Of a stretch of 60,115 bases of DNA, positions 26,614 through 34,430 are shown piece by piece. The DNA comes from Bacteroidaceae bacterium. Its GTDB lineage: Bacteria; Bacteroidota; Bacteroidia; Bacteroidales; Bacteroidaceae. The stretch covers positions 1 to 60,115 of the forward strand of contig JAFOCD010000156.1 in assembly GCA_017381475.1 (NCBI GenBank). Direction: 5' to 3'. Under the pieces are notes generated by a model. It ran no database searches and had not been told where the DNA came from. It saw nothing but the letters and a program-made list of their open reading frames with translations. Position 1 is the stretch's first letter, and each line of letters opens with the position of its first letter. A program made the translations under genes and the position numbers.

Positions 26614-28101
26614 ATGACATATCCAATTCTGACAGCCCAGGAGGCTGCCTGTTATATAAATGACGGCGACGGTGTTGGTATCAGCGGCTTTACCCTGTCG
26701 GGAACTCCTAAACTGGTACTGCCCGAGGTGGCAAAACGCGCCGAGGAGGCCCACGCGGCAGGCAAACCGTTCAAGATAAATCTCTTCACGGGAGCATCTA
26801 CAGGTGATTCTATTGATGGTGTGCTCACACGCGCCAAGGCTTTAAACTTCAGGGCACCGTTCATCTCGAACCCCACAGTCCGCGAGGCAATCAACAAGAA
26901 GGAAATTGTATATGCCGACCTTCACCTCTCGCTTATGGCTCAGGATCTGCGTTATGGTTATCTTGGAAAAGTAAATGTGGCAATTCTTGAAGCTATTGAC
27001 ATTACCCCCGACGGCAAGGTCTATCTGACAACCGCCGGCGGCATTGGACAGACTGTGGCGAATCTTGCCGACAAGATTATAATTGAGCGCAATACATTCC
27101 ACCATACAATGGGGCTGCACGATGTTTATGAGCCTAAAGACCCGCCCTACCGCAGCGAAATACCCATTTACAAGGCTTCGGACAGGATTGGTAAGCCCTA
27201 TGTGCAGGTCGATCCAAAGAAAGTCGTCGGTATCGTTGAGGCCTGCATCCCCAACGAACAGGTGGTGTTCAAGGAACTCGACCCCGTGACACGCAAGATT
27301 GGTGAGAATGTTGTCGGGTTCATACTCAATGACATGAAGCGCGGAATAATCCCTGCGACAGGTTTGCCCATCCAGAGCGGCATTGGCAATGTTGCCAATG
27401 CAGTGCTCAAGGCACTTGGCGACAGTAAGGAACTGCCTGCGCTCGACTTGTACTCCGAGGTACTTCAGGATTCGGTCATTGAACTCATGGAACTAGGTCG
27501 TGTGAATGCCGGCAGTACATGTTCGTTATCTCTCAGTCAGGAATGTTTACAGCATGTGTATGACAATCTCGATTTCTTCCGTGGCAGGCTTATACTGCGT
27601 CCGTCCGAGATATCGAACCACCCCGAGGTTATCCGCCGTCTTGGACTCATTGCGATGAATACGGCAATTGCGGTAGACCTTTATGGCTGTGTCAACTCGT
27701 CACATATTGGTGGTACACGTCTCATGAACGGAATTGGTGGCTCGGGCGATTTTGCGCGTAATGCATATGTCTCAATATTTATGTGTCCATCTACGCAGAA
27801 GGGTGGCGCCATAAGTTCAATTGTACCAATGGTGACACATGCCGACCACACCGAACACGATGTGCGCGTTGTGGTTACCGAGTGGGGTGTTGCCGACCTG
27901 CGTGGCAAGGGACCCGATGAGCGTGCGCGCTTGCTGATAGAGAACTGTGCCCATCCCGAATACCGCAGTTTGTTGTGGGATTATCTCAAGATTGCTAACA
28001 CAGGCCATGTCTCTCACAATATTGTAGCCTCTTTGGCAATGCATGCTACATACGACCGCGAGGGTGACATGAGAAAAATTGATTGGAGCAGATTCAAATG
28101 A
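26614..28101 (+). CDS. Succinate/acetate CoA-transferase (acetyl-CoA hydrolase family)
   Basis: The 495-aa protein belongs to the class of CoA-transferases that move CoA between acetyl- or propionyl-CoA and succinate, a central reaction in Bacteroidetes that ferment to acetate, propionate and succinate. Visible motifs are GVGISGFTLSGTPKLV near the N-terminus, the GIGNVANAVL loop, YSEVLQDSV, whose Glu (about residue 282) is the likely covalent CoA-ester residue, and VTEWGVADLRGKGPDERA near the C-terminus. Length fits the family. The stop overlaps the start of the downstream methyltransferase by 4 bp (ATGA). Exact substrate pair is inferred from lineage. Confidence 0.93.
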   Translation: MTYPILTAQEAACYINDGDGVGISGFTLSGTPKLVLPEVAKRAEEAHAAGKPFKINLFTGASTGDSIDGVLTRAKALNFRAPFISNPTVREAINKKEIVYADLHLSLMAQDLRYGYLGKVNVAILEAIDITPDGKVYLTTAGGIGQTVANLADKIIIERNTFHHTMGLHDVYEPKDPPYRSEIPIYKASDRIGKPYVQVDPKKVVGIVEACIPNEQVVFKELDPVTRKIGENVVGFILNDMKRGIIPATGLPIQSGIGNVANAVLKALGDSKELPALDLYSEVLQDSVIELMELGRVNAGSTCSLSLSQECLQHVYDNLDFFRGRLILRPSEISNHPEVIRRLGLIAMNTAIAVDLYGCVNSSHIGGTRLMNGIGGSGDFARNAYVSIFMCPSTQKGGAISSIVPMVTHADHTEHDVRVVVTEWGVADLRGKGPDERARLLIENCAHPEYRSLLWDYLKIANTGHVSHNIVASLAMHATYDREGDMRKIDWSRFK

Positions 28102-28634
28102 ATAGGAAAAAACTTGTAACAGAGATGGGGCGCATTGACCGCGATGCGTTCTCGCAGGCCGAGAAGTTGCCATTGGTAATGGTGCTCGACAATGTGCGCA
28201 GCCTGCATAATGTAGGTTCTGTTTTCCGCACAAGCGACGCTTTCAGGGTCGAGTGTATAATGCTGTGCGGCATAACAGCCACACCACCAAGTGCTGAGAT
28301 ACACAAGACAGCCCTCGGCGCCGAGGATGTCGTTGAGTGGCAATATTTTGAGTCTACAATGGATGCTGTTGCTGCATTGCGTGAACGCGGCTACAAAATA
28401 TACTCTATAGAACAATGTGAGGGTAGCATTGCGCTCCAGGATTTTGTTACGGTTGATGGTGAGCGCTATGCAGTTGTGCTTGGAAACGAGGTGAAAGGCG
28501 TGCAACAAACCGTCGTTGATGCCTCGGACGGTGCAATAGAAATCCCACAGTTCGGTACAAAACATTCTCTCAATGTGTCGGTCACTGCGGGAATGGTTAT
28601 ATGGGAGTTTGCCAAAAAACTAGGACTGGTTTAG
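28098..28634 (+). CDS. SpoU/TrmH-family RNA 2'-O-methyltransferase
   Basis: The 178-aa product is a SPOUT methyltransferase with a trefoil-knot SAM site. It shows motif 1 (LDNVRSLHNVGSVFRTSDAF), motif 2 (VVLGNEVKGV) and motif 3 (IPQFGTKHSLNVSVTAGMV). The target is probably a tRNA or rRNA ribose, but the position cannot be told. The ATG at 28098 overlaps the CoA-transferase stop; an earlier in-frame ATG at 28083 would lie inside the upstream gene and is less likely. Confidence 0.92.
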   Translation: MNRKKLVTEMGRIDRDAFSQAEKLPLVMVLDNVRSLHNVGSVFRTSDAFRVECIMLCGITATPPSAEIHKTALGAEDVVEWQYFESTMDAVAALRERGYKIYSIEQCEGSIALQDFVTVDGERYAVVLGNEVKGVQQTVVDASDGAIEIPQFGTKHSLNVSVTAGMVIWEFAKKLGLV

Positions 28635-28635
28635 A

Positions 28636-28702
28636 TGAGGTGAAAGGTGAAATCGGAAAGGTGAAATGTGAAATCGGAAAACGGAAAGGTGAAAACTGAA
28701 AA
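28636..28702. repeat. Degenerate GGTGAAA/CGGAAA repeat patch
   Basis: About 67 bp just after the methyltransferase stop are built of imperfect copies of AGGTGAAA, TGTGAAA, ATCGGAAA and CGGAAA. Related sequence in the opposite orientation (CCGCTTTCCGCTTTCACCTT) occurs at 28852-28878, on the other side of the terminator. It looks like slippage-generated simple sequence rather than a mobile element. Confidence 0.7.
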
Positions 28703-28732
28703 CTATAAGGTTTTAGGTAAAATCTCAAAACT

Positions 28733-28773
28733 GAAAAGCAAAAAGCGGAAAGTTTTCTGCTTTTTGCTTTTTT
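28733..28773. terminator. Terminator after the thioesterase-methyltransferase operon
   Basis: AAAAGCAAAAAGC (28734-28746) pairs with GCTTTTTGCTTTT (28759-28771). The 12-nt loop GGAAAGTTTTCT can extend the stem. A T-run follows on the plus strand and an A/T-rich flank on the other, so it may serve both converging transcripts. Confidence 0.75.
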
Positions 28774-28864
28774 ATAATTTGTATGCTTGAACCTCGGTTG
28801 CACTCGTTGCGTGTGTGAGCAAGCTCCCACTCACTCGTTTGCACAAGTTTACCGCTTTCCGCTT

Positions 28865-29248
28865 TCACCTTTCCGCTTCTTGTGGGTTGTTCTTGTAGTA
28901 TTCGTTCCACTCTTCAAGGACTTTCTGCCAGTCGACAACTTCGCCGTCGGCAATGGCTTCGGCCTGCTGCACGGCTTCGTCATGCAACTTCTTCTCGGCA
29001 TGGCGTAGTTTCATGGCTTCGATGGTTGCATCGTCCAGCACATGAATGCGTCCGCGGCGCAGGCACTCGTCAAGATCGGCAGGGCCAAACGCCTGTCCTT
29101 GTATGTTGAAGTCTGATATGTTGAACTCGAATACTGTGCGCAGAGTGTGGCGTACCATCTTTTGCTGCGCACGGTTGCCGCGCATCTTGCTGCCGAGTAG
29201 TTTGCGAATTACATTATATTCCTTTTGTGTGAATTTCTTTCTTCCCAT
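28865..29248 (-). CDS. Small hypothetical protein (conserved-looking, soluble)
   Basis: I do not assign a function. Starting at MGRKKFTQKEYNVIRKLLGS (29248) the product is 127 aa, soluble and charged. It is basic at the N-terminus (SKMRGNRAQQKMVRHTLR), with a helical-looking C-terminal half rich in Glu and Ala. The basic, Arg/Lys-rich start would suit nucleic-acid binding, but this is speculation. A longer frame to 29362 adds a Cys/Tyr-rich segment unlike coding sequence and is rejected. The last four codons (EAER) and the stop fall in the GCGGAAAGGTGA repeat sequence, so the original C-terminus may have been altered by repeat spread. Confidence 0.65.
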   Translation of the reverse strand: MGRKKFTQKEYNVIRKLLGSKMRGNRAQQKMVRHTLRTVFEFNISDFNIQGQAFGPADLDECLRRGRIHVLDDATIEAMKLRHAEKKLHDEAVQQAEAIADGEVVDWQKVLEEWNEYYKNNPQEAER

Positions 29249-29278
29249 TTCTCTTTTGTCCCTCTTGTTTTTCGCATG

Positions 29279-29309
29279 TAAAAGTAGTTGTTTCCTGCAA
29301 TACAGGCAA
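29279..29309 (-). promoter_or_regulatory. Candidate promoter of the small hypothetical gene
   Basis: On the minus strand TTG (29309-29307), 20 bp, then TACTTTTA (29286-29279), one mismatch from TAnnTTTG. It lies about 30 bp before the ATG at 29248. Confidence 0.45.
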
Positions 29310-29426
29310 TAGATACTGTGGTAAATTTGAAATGTGGGTGTCGGTTTTTGTTTGTGTGTCATATATCATCTTGCGTGCGCGATATATAAATGTCTAATAA
29401 ATAGTTTATTTAACAATAAAAAAGCG

Positions 29427-29434
29427 TATCTTTG
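29427..29434 (+). promoter_or_regulatory. Candidate -7 box for the ABC exporter operon
   Basis: TATCTTTG is a perfect TAnnTTTG match 36 bp before the ATG at 29470. The -33 region is A/T-rich (GTTTATTTAA) without a clear TTG. Confidence 0.5.
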
Positions 29435-29469
29435 CCAAGATTTATCAGAACAATTTAAAAACCAATTAT

Positions 29470-31311
29470 ATGAAAGAATTCTTTAAAATCCTGAAAAGGT
29501 ATGTGCCACCTTACAAGAAGTATCTGATTTGGTCGCTTTTCTTTACCGTCCTGTCGGCGATACTTAATATCTTTTCATTCATGGTGCTTGTGCCGATATT
29601 GCAAATCCTGTTCAAGGTTGATAGTTCGGCTCCTGCAGAGTTCATGGAGTGGAGCGCTATGGATTCAGGCAATGCCAAGGAGGTGTTCATGAACAACATG
29701 AAGTATTACATCAATGATTTTACAGAAGAGCATGGAGCCTCGGCGACGCTGCTGTTGCTTGGCGTGTTCCTTGCCGTGATGACGCTGTTCAAGACCGCAG
29801 CCTACTTTGCTTCATCGGCTACAATAATTCCTTTACGTACAGGTATTGTGCGCGACTTGCGTACTCAAATGTATGACAAGATTGTCTCTTTGCCAATCGG
29901 TTTCTTCTCAAAGGAGAAAAAAGGTGATATCATTGCGCGTATGACTGGAGATGTCAATGAGGTTGAGAATTCTATCGCAACTTCTCTCGACATGCTTATA
30001 AAGAATCCGATATTCATTATGATTTATTTTGCCACATTGCTTTACATAAGTTGGGAACTTACTCTGTTTACAATCTGCGTAATGCCGGTAGTGGGCTGGA
30101 TAATGGGTGCGGTAGGCCGTAAATTGAAAGCAAGGTCGCTTGTGGCACAGCAGAAGTTTGGCGAGACAACTTCTCAGATGGAGGAGACTATTGGTGGTAT
30201 GCGTATTGTCAAGGCGTTTGTTGCCGAGAAGAAAATGTCGGGTCGCTTCAAGAAATGTAGCAATGAGTTGCGTTCTGCAAAAATGCGAGTATCAATGAGA
30301 CAGGCGCTAGCCCATCCTGTGAGCGAGTTCCTTGGTACTTGTGTTATTGTCATTGTATTGTGGTTTGGTGGTTCGCTTATCCTAAACAACGGTTCTTCAA
30401 TAGACGCCTCAACATTCATCTATTATTTGACAATTCTTTATAGCGTAATCAACCCTCTGAAGGAGCTTTCAAAGGCTTCATATAATATTCCGCGTGGTTT
30501 GGCATCAATGGAACGCATTGATGCAATATTGAACGCCGAGAATCCTATCGTGGACGGTGAAAAGGGTGTAGAGATACCAGATATGGAACAGGGTATTGAA
30601 TTCAAAAATGTCTCATTTTCATACGACGGTGAGCGTGATGTGTTGAAGAATATAAATCTTAAGATTGAAAAGGGCAAGACAGTGGCACTTGTGGGTCAGT
30701 CTGGTAGCGGCAAATCTACAATGGTTGATCTTATCCCCCGTTATTACGATATTGAAAGGGGCGAGATAACTATTGATGGCGAGAATGTCAAGGATATGAA
30801 GGTGAAGTCCTTGCGTGGTCTCATTGGTAATGTGAACCAGGAGGCGATACTTTTCAATGACACATTCTACAATAATATCACTTTCGGAGTGGAGAATGCA
30901 ACAATGGAGCAGGTTATAGAAGCTGCCAAGATTGCCAATGCGCATGATTTTATCATGGAGACTGAGGAGGGTTATAACACAAATGTCGGTGACCGTGGTT
31001 GTCGTCTTTCTGGCGGTCAGCGCCAGCGCATAAGTATCGCGCGTGCAATTCTCAAGAACCCGCCTATCCTTATCCTTGATGAGGCTACTTCGGCATTGGA
31101 TACCGAGAGTGAGCGCCTGGTGCAGGAGGCTCTTGAGCGCTTGATGAAGACACGCACTACAATAGCAATTGCCCATCGTCTCTCAACAATCAAGAATGCC
31201 GATGAGATTTGCGTTATGCGTGACGGCGAGATTGTTGAGCGTGGAAAGCACGAAGAGTTGTTGAAACTCGGCGGTGTATATAAGAAACTCAACGACATGC
31301 AGTCGCTTTGA
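29470..31311 (+). CDS. ABC exporter, MsbA-like (lipid A / multidrug type)
   Basis: A homodimer-type half transporter of 613 aa with the membrane domain (six helices, about residues 15-330) fused to the ATPase domain. In the latter I see Walker A GQSGSGKST, the signature LSGGQRQRISIARAIL, Walker B ILILDEATSALD and the H-loop IAIAHRLST. The family includes MsbA, which flips lipid A core across the inner membrane, and drug exporters; the sequence alone does not separate them. It starts a five-gene plus-strand run; the next gene begins one base after its stop. Confidence 0.92.
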   Translation: MKEFFKILKRYVPPYKKYLIWSLFFTVLSAILNIFSFMVLVPILQILFKVDSSAPAEFMEWSAMDSGNAKEVFMNNMKYYINDFTEEHGASATLLLLGVFLAVMTLFKTAAYFASSATIIPLRTGIVRDLRTQMYDKIVSLPIGFFSKEKKGDIIARMTGDVNEVENSIATSLDMLIKNPIFIMIYFATLLYISWELTLFTICVMPVVGWIMGAVGRKLKARSLVAQQKFGETTSQMEETIGGMRIVKAFVAEKKMSGRFKKCSNELRSAKMRVSMRQALAHPVSEFLGTCVIVIVLWFGGSLILNNGSSIDASTFIYYLTILYSVINPLKELSKASYNIPRGLASMERIDAILNAENPIVDGEKGVEIPDMEQGIEFKNVSFSYDGERDVLKNINLKIEKGKTVALVGQSGSGKSTMVDLIPRYYDIERGEITIDGENVKDMKVKSLRGLIGNVNQEAILFNDTFYNNITFGVENATMEQVIEAAKIANAHDFIMETEEGYNTNVGDRGCRLSGGQRQRISIARAILKNPPILILDEATSALDTESERLVQEALERLMKTRTTIAIAHRLSTIKNADEICVMRDGEIVERGKHEELLKLGGVYKKLNDMQSL

Positions 31312-31312
31312 T

Positions 31313-31858
31313 ATGAAGAGTGTTGCAGTGTTTTGTGCCGCGTCGGAGAATATTGCTCCGGGGTATTTTGAGGCTGCCACCGAGGTTGGCGCTATGCTTG
31401 GCCGCATGGGTGCGACCATGGTATATGGAGGCGCCCGCTTTGGTTTGATGGAGGCAACAGCCAAGGCTGCCAAGGCCACCGGTGCCCGTATTGTGGGCGT
31501 CGTTCCCGAAATTCTTGTTGAACGTGACCGGGTGAGTTTCCTGCTCGATGAACATGTTCCTTGCCGCAATCTCAGTGAACGCAAGGATATTATGCTCGAA
31601 AGGAGTGACATCCTTGTTGCACTCCCCGGTGGTGTGGGTACTCTCGATGAAATTTTCCATGTTATGGCTGCTGCAACAATTGGTTACCATGCAAAGCGCG
31701 TTGTATTGTACAATGTCAACGGCTTTTGGGATGGATTGATGTCGGTGCTTGGCGAGATAAACGGCATGGGGTTTGTGCGCGGTGGCATTGAGAAATATCT
31801 GTTTGTGGCAAACAATATTACTGAACTTGAAAAAACTATAGAGGAGGTTAACGGATAA
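31313..31858 (+). CDS. LOG-family nucleotide phosphoribohydrolase
   Basis: The 181-aa product carries the LOG (formerly lysine decarboxylase-like) signatures MVYGGARFGLM and PGGVGTLDEIF, which bind the phosphoribosyl group. LOG proteins cleave nucleoside 5'-monophosphates to base plus ribose 5-phosphate; in plants and some bacteria the substrate is a cytokinin nucleotide. In this context purine or pyrimidine salvage or nucleotide clean-up is more likely. The ATG at 31313, one base after the exporter stop, is used. Its stop overlaps the next start (TAATG). Confidence 0.9.
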   Translation: MKSVAVFCAASENIAPGYFEAATEVGAMLGRMGATMVYGGARFGLMEATAKAAKATGARIVGVVPEILVERDRVSFLLDEHVPCRNLSERKDIMLERSDILVALPGGVGTLDEIFHVMAAATIGYHAKRVVLYNVNGFWDGLMSVLGEINGMGFVRGGIEKYLFVANNITELEKTIEEVNG

Positions 31859-32784
31859 TGGCGAAAGTTTTTGGTATTGGCGAAACGGTTTTTGATATAT
31901 TGTTCAAGAATAATCAGCCTGTAAAGGGTGTTCCCGGTGGATCGGTTTATAATTGTATAATATCGCTCGGGCGTTGTGGAGTGGATTCCGAATTCATCAG
32001 CGAGGTAGGCGATGACCGCATTGGCAATATAATTCTTGAGCATTTGAACGACAGCAACGTGGGCTCTTCGGCTGTGTGCTGTTTTTCGGGCGGCAAGTCG
32101 CCACTAGCGCTTGCTTTTCTCAATGAAAACAATGATGCCGAGTATCTTTTCTACAAGGACTATCCCAATAACCGTCTCGAGGTGGAGTTTCCCATTATAA
32201 ACAAAGGGGATATTGTGGTATATGGCTCATATTTTGTGCTTAACCCGGTGTTGCGCAAAAAGACAAAAGCATTTCTTGAATATGCCCATGAGCAGGGAGC
32301 TTTGCTCTATTACGATATAAATTTCCGCAAGAACCATGTCAACGAACGCATCAAACTTGCCGAGGCTCTCATAGAGAACCTGGAGTTTGCCGATGTTGTG
32401 CGTGGCTCGGCCGACGATTTCAACTATCTTTATGAGATGACCGATGCTGCCAAGATTTATAATGAGAAGATCAAGTTCTACAGCCATAACTTCATTTTTA
32501 CAAGCGGCAGTGGCAATGTGCAGCTCTTTACCCGTGGTGGGGCTGCGACATATGCAGTGAGAGATGTCGAGGTTGTGAGCACCGTCGGCGCCGGCGACAA
32601 CTTCAATGCCGGAATCCTCTATGGCTTTGTGAAGAATGGCGTTACCCGTGATAAGTTGGCACAACTGACAGCCGATGAGTGGAACGGTATTATATCCAAT
32701 GGGCTCGATTTCAGTGCTCATGCCTGCACGCTCATTGAGAACTATGTCGACAAGGAGTGGGCTAAAAACTATTCAAGCAAGTAA
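31858..32784 (+). CDS. PfkB-family carbohydrate or nucleoside kinase
   Basis: A ribokinase-fold kinase of 308 aa. It has the N-terminal family motif GGSVYNCIISLGRCGVDSEF and the C-terminal signature STVGAGDNFNAGILYGF, whose Asp is the catalytic base. Members phosphorylate fructose, ribose, adenosine or similar sugars; the specificity is not obvious. Translation is coupled to the LOG gene by a one-base overlap, which could mean that the two act on connected ribose or nucleoside compounds. Confidence 0.88.
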   Translation: MAKVFGIGETVFDILFKNNQPVKGVPGGSVYNCIISLGRCGVDSEFISEVGDDRIGNIILEHLNDSNVGSSAVCCFSGGKSPLALAFLNENNDAEYLFYKDYPNNRLEVEFPIINKGDIVVYGSYFVLNPVLRKKTKAFLEYAHEQGALLYYDINFRKNHVNERIKLAEALIENLEFADVVRGSADDFNYLYEMTDAAKIYNEKIKFYSHNFIFTSGSGNVQLFTRGGAATYAVRDVEVVSTVGAGDNFNAGILYGFVKNGVTRDKLAQLTADEWNGIISNGLDFSAHACTLIENYVDKEWAKNYSSK

Positions 32785-32840
32785 CAGTATTGCAGTTTGG
32801 TCGGGAAACCACGGCCATTGATTCTAATTTAAGGAATACT

Positions 32841-34418
32841 ATGAAAAGGATATATTTTATTTTAATTGCAGCAATTGCCATGTGCGGTTGTTCGGAGCAG
32901 GAGCACAAGAGTGCAGATGTGCATGAGGAGCATGTACATGCTCACAGTTATACGGCTTACACTCATAATGCCGAATTCTTTATGCAGCATGAGGGACTTG
33001 AGGTTGGCAAAAAGGCTTGCATCACTCTCTATGCAACGGCATTGTCCGATTTCAAGCCTATGTGCATTGATGAGGCAACGGCGTTACTCAGGGTTGGAGG
33101 CAATAGCGTCAGTGTAACTGTAGAGGCACACAGCGACGGTATGTTCCATTTTGAACTGACACCCGAGACCGCCGGTGACGGTATGTTGTACATGACAGTT
33201 GGTGAGGAAACTGCGCATTTTGATGTTTGTGTAATCGAGCATGGTGAAGAACATGCGCATGGTCATGGGCATAGTCACGAGGGACATTCACATTCACATG
33301 GCGAATCACACGCAGGTCATGATCACTCGGCACACAGCCATGGTCACAGTCATGCACCCCATCCCGGTCATGGAATGGAAACAGTGGGTAAGCCCGGTGA
33401 TGTTACATTGACCAAGGAGCAGAGCTGGAAGATTGATTTTGCTACAGAGGTAGCAACTGAAAGCGATTTTGGTGGTTCGGTAAAGGTGGTAGCAAAGGTT
33501 GAGTCTCTTCCTGGAGACTTTACAACAATAGTGGCGACAACAAGCGGTAAAGTGCAGTTTGCTGGGAATGTAGTTGCCGGAACAAAAGTGTCGGTGAATG
33601 AACCGTTGTTCTATCTCGATGGCAGTGATGTGACCGATAATGATGCGGCTGTGAAATTTGCCGAGGCTGAGAGCAACTACCAGCTGGCTAAAGCCGATTA
33701 TGAACGAAAAAAGAATCTTTTCATCGATAAGATTGTGTCGGAGCGTGATTATCAGGCGGCCGAGGCGCTCTATCGTCAGGCCGAGGCGCGTTTTGAAAGT
33801 ATGAAACGTAGTTTTGGTGAAGGAAAGGTTACTTTGAAACCTGCAATCAGCGGGTATGTAGCTGCTGTTCTTGTAGCTAATGGCGACTATGTGCAGCCAG
33901 GAACTCCACTTGCCACAATACAGCGCGATGGTGGTGTGAATCTGGTTGCCGAACTCCCTGTGCGCTATGCGCAGATGTTGCAGAATGTTGCAACTGTTAA
34001 TGTGGAAACTGCACAGGGTGTATATGATGTTGATGCACTTGGCGGGGCTTGTGTTGTCGGCAGTGCGGTAAATGAATGTAACATGTTGCCTGTTACGGTT
34101 TCGGCCTGTGGCGTTCCAGGAGTTGTTCCCGGCAGTATTGTCACTCTGTATCTCTCTTGCAAATCGGACTCGGGACATTGTGTTGTAGTTCCCCGTACTG
34201 CACTTGTTGAGGAGATGGGCTGTATGTTCGTGTTTGTCCAAAACAACCCAATCTCTTTTGAAAAGCGCAGTGTGACAGTGGGTGAGACCGATGCCCGCTA
34301 TGTGCAGATAACCGAAGGTGTTGAAGCTGGCGAGCGTGTAGTGAGCAAAGGTGGTGTCATTCTTAAACTATCGCAGGGTGCGGCGGCACTTGATCCGCAC
34401 GCAGGTCATGTTCACTAA
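32841..34418 (+). CDS. RND efflux periplasmic adaptor, His-rich, CzcB/CusB-like lipoprotein
   Basis: The 525-aa product starts with a lipoprotein signal (MKRIYFILIAAIAMCGCSEQ). A first periplasmic domain (about residues 30-133) with scattered His is followed by a block of 45 residues containing 18 His (33240-33374). Then come the adaptor parts: a barrel-sandwich/lipoyl region, a helical hairpin (KFAEAESNYQLAKADYERKK) and a beta-barrel. The C-terminus ends DPHAGHVH. Adaptors bridge the inner-membrane pump and outer-membrane channel; the His-rich block suggests Zn, Ni, Co or Cu binding. The ATG at 32841 is chosen for the signal peptide; the longer frame adds no signal. The pump gene follows 12 bp later. 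Confidence 0.92.
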   Translation: MKRIYFILIAAIAMCGCSEQEHKSADVHEEHVHAHSYTAYTHNAEFFMQHEGLEVGKKACITLYATALSDFKPMCIDEATALLRVGGNSVSVTVEAHSDGMFHFELTPETAGDGMLYMTVGEETAHFDVCVIEHGEEHAHGHGHSHEGHSHSHGESHAGHDHSAHSHGHSHAPHPGHGMETVGKPGDVTLTKEQSWKIDFATEVATESDFGGSVKVVAKVESLPGDFTTIVATTSGKVQFAGNVVAGTKVSVNEPLFYLDGSDVTDNDAAVKFAEAESNYQLAKADYERKKNLFIDKIVSERDYQAAEALYRQAEARFESMKRSFGEGKVTLKPAISGYVAAVLVANGDYVQPGTPLATIQRDGGVNLVAELPVRYAQMLQNVATVNVETAQGVYDVDALGGACVVGSAVNECNMLPVTVSACGVPGVVPGSIVTLYLSCKSDSGHCVVVPRTALVEEMGCMFVFVQNNPISFEKRSVTVGETDARYVQITEGVEAGERVVSKGGVILKLSQGAAALDPHAGHVH

Positions 34419-34430
34419 TAAACCGTTGTC

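Noticed and set aside
33306..34241. 311-residue open frame opposite the efflux adaptor
   Set aside because: Antisense to a strong gene; the His/Cys/Tyr-rich sequence comes from codon complementarity.
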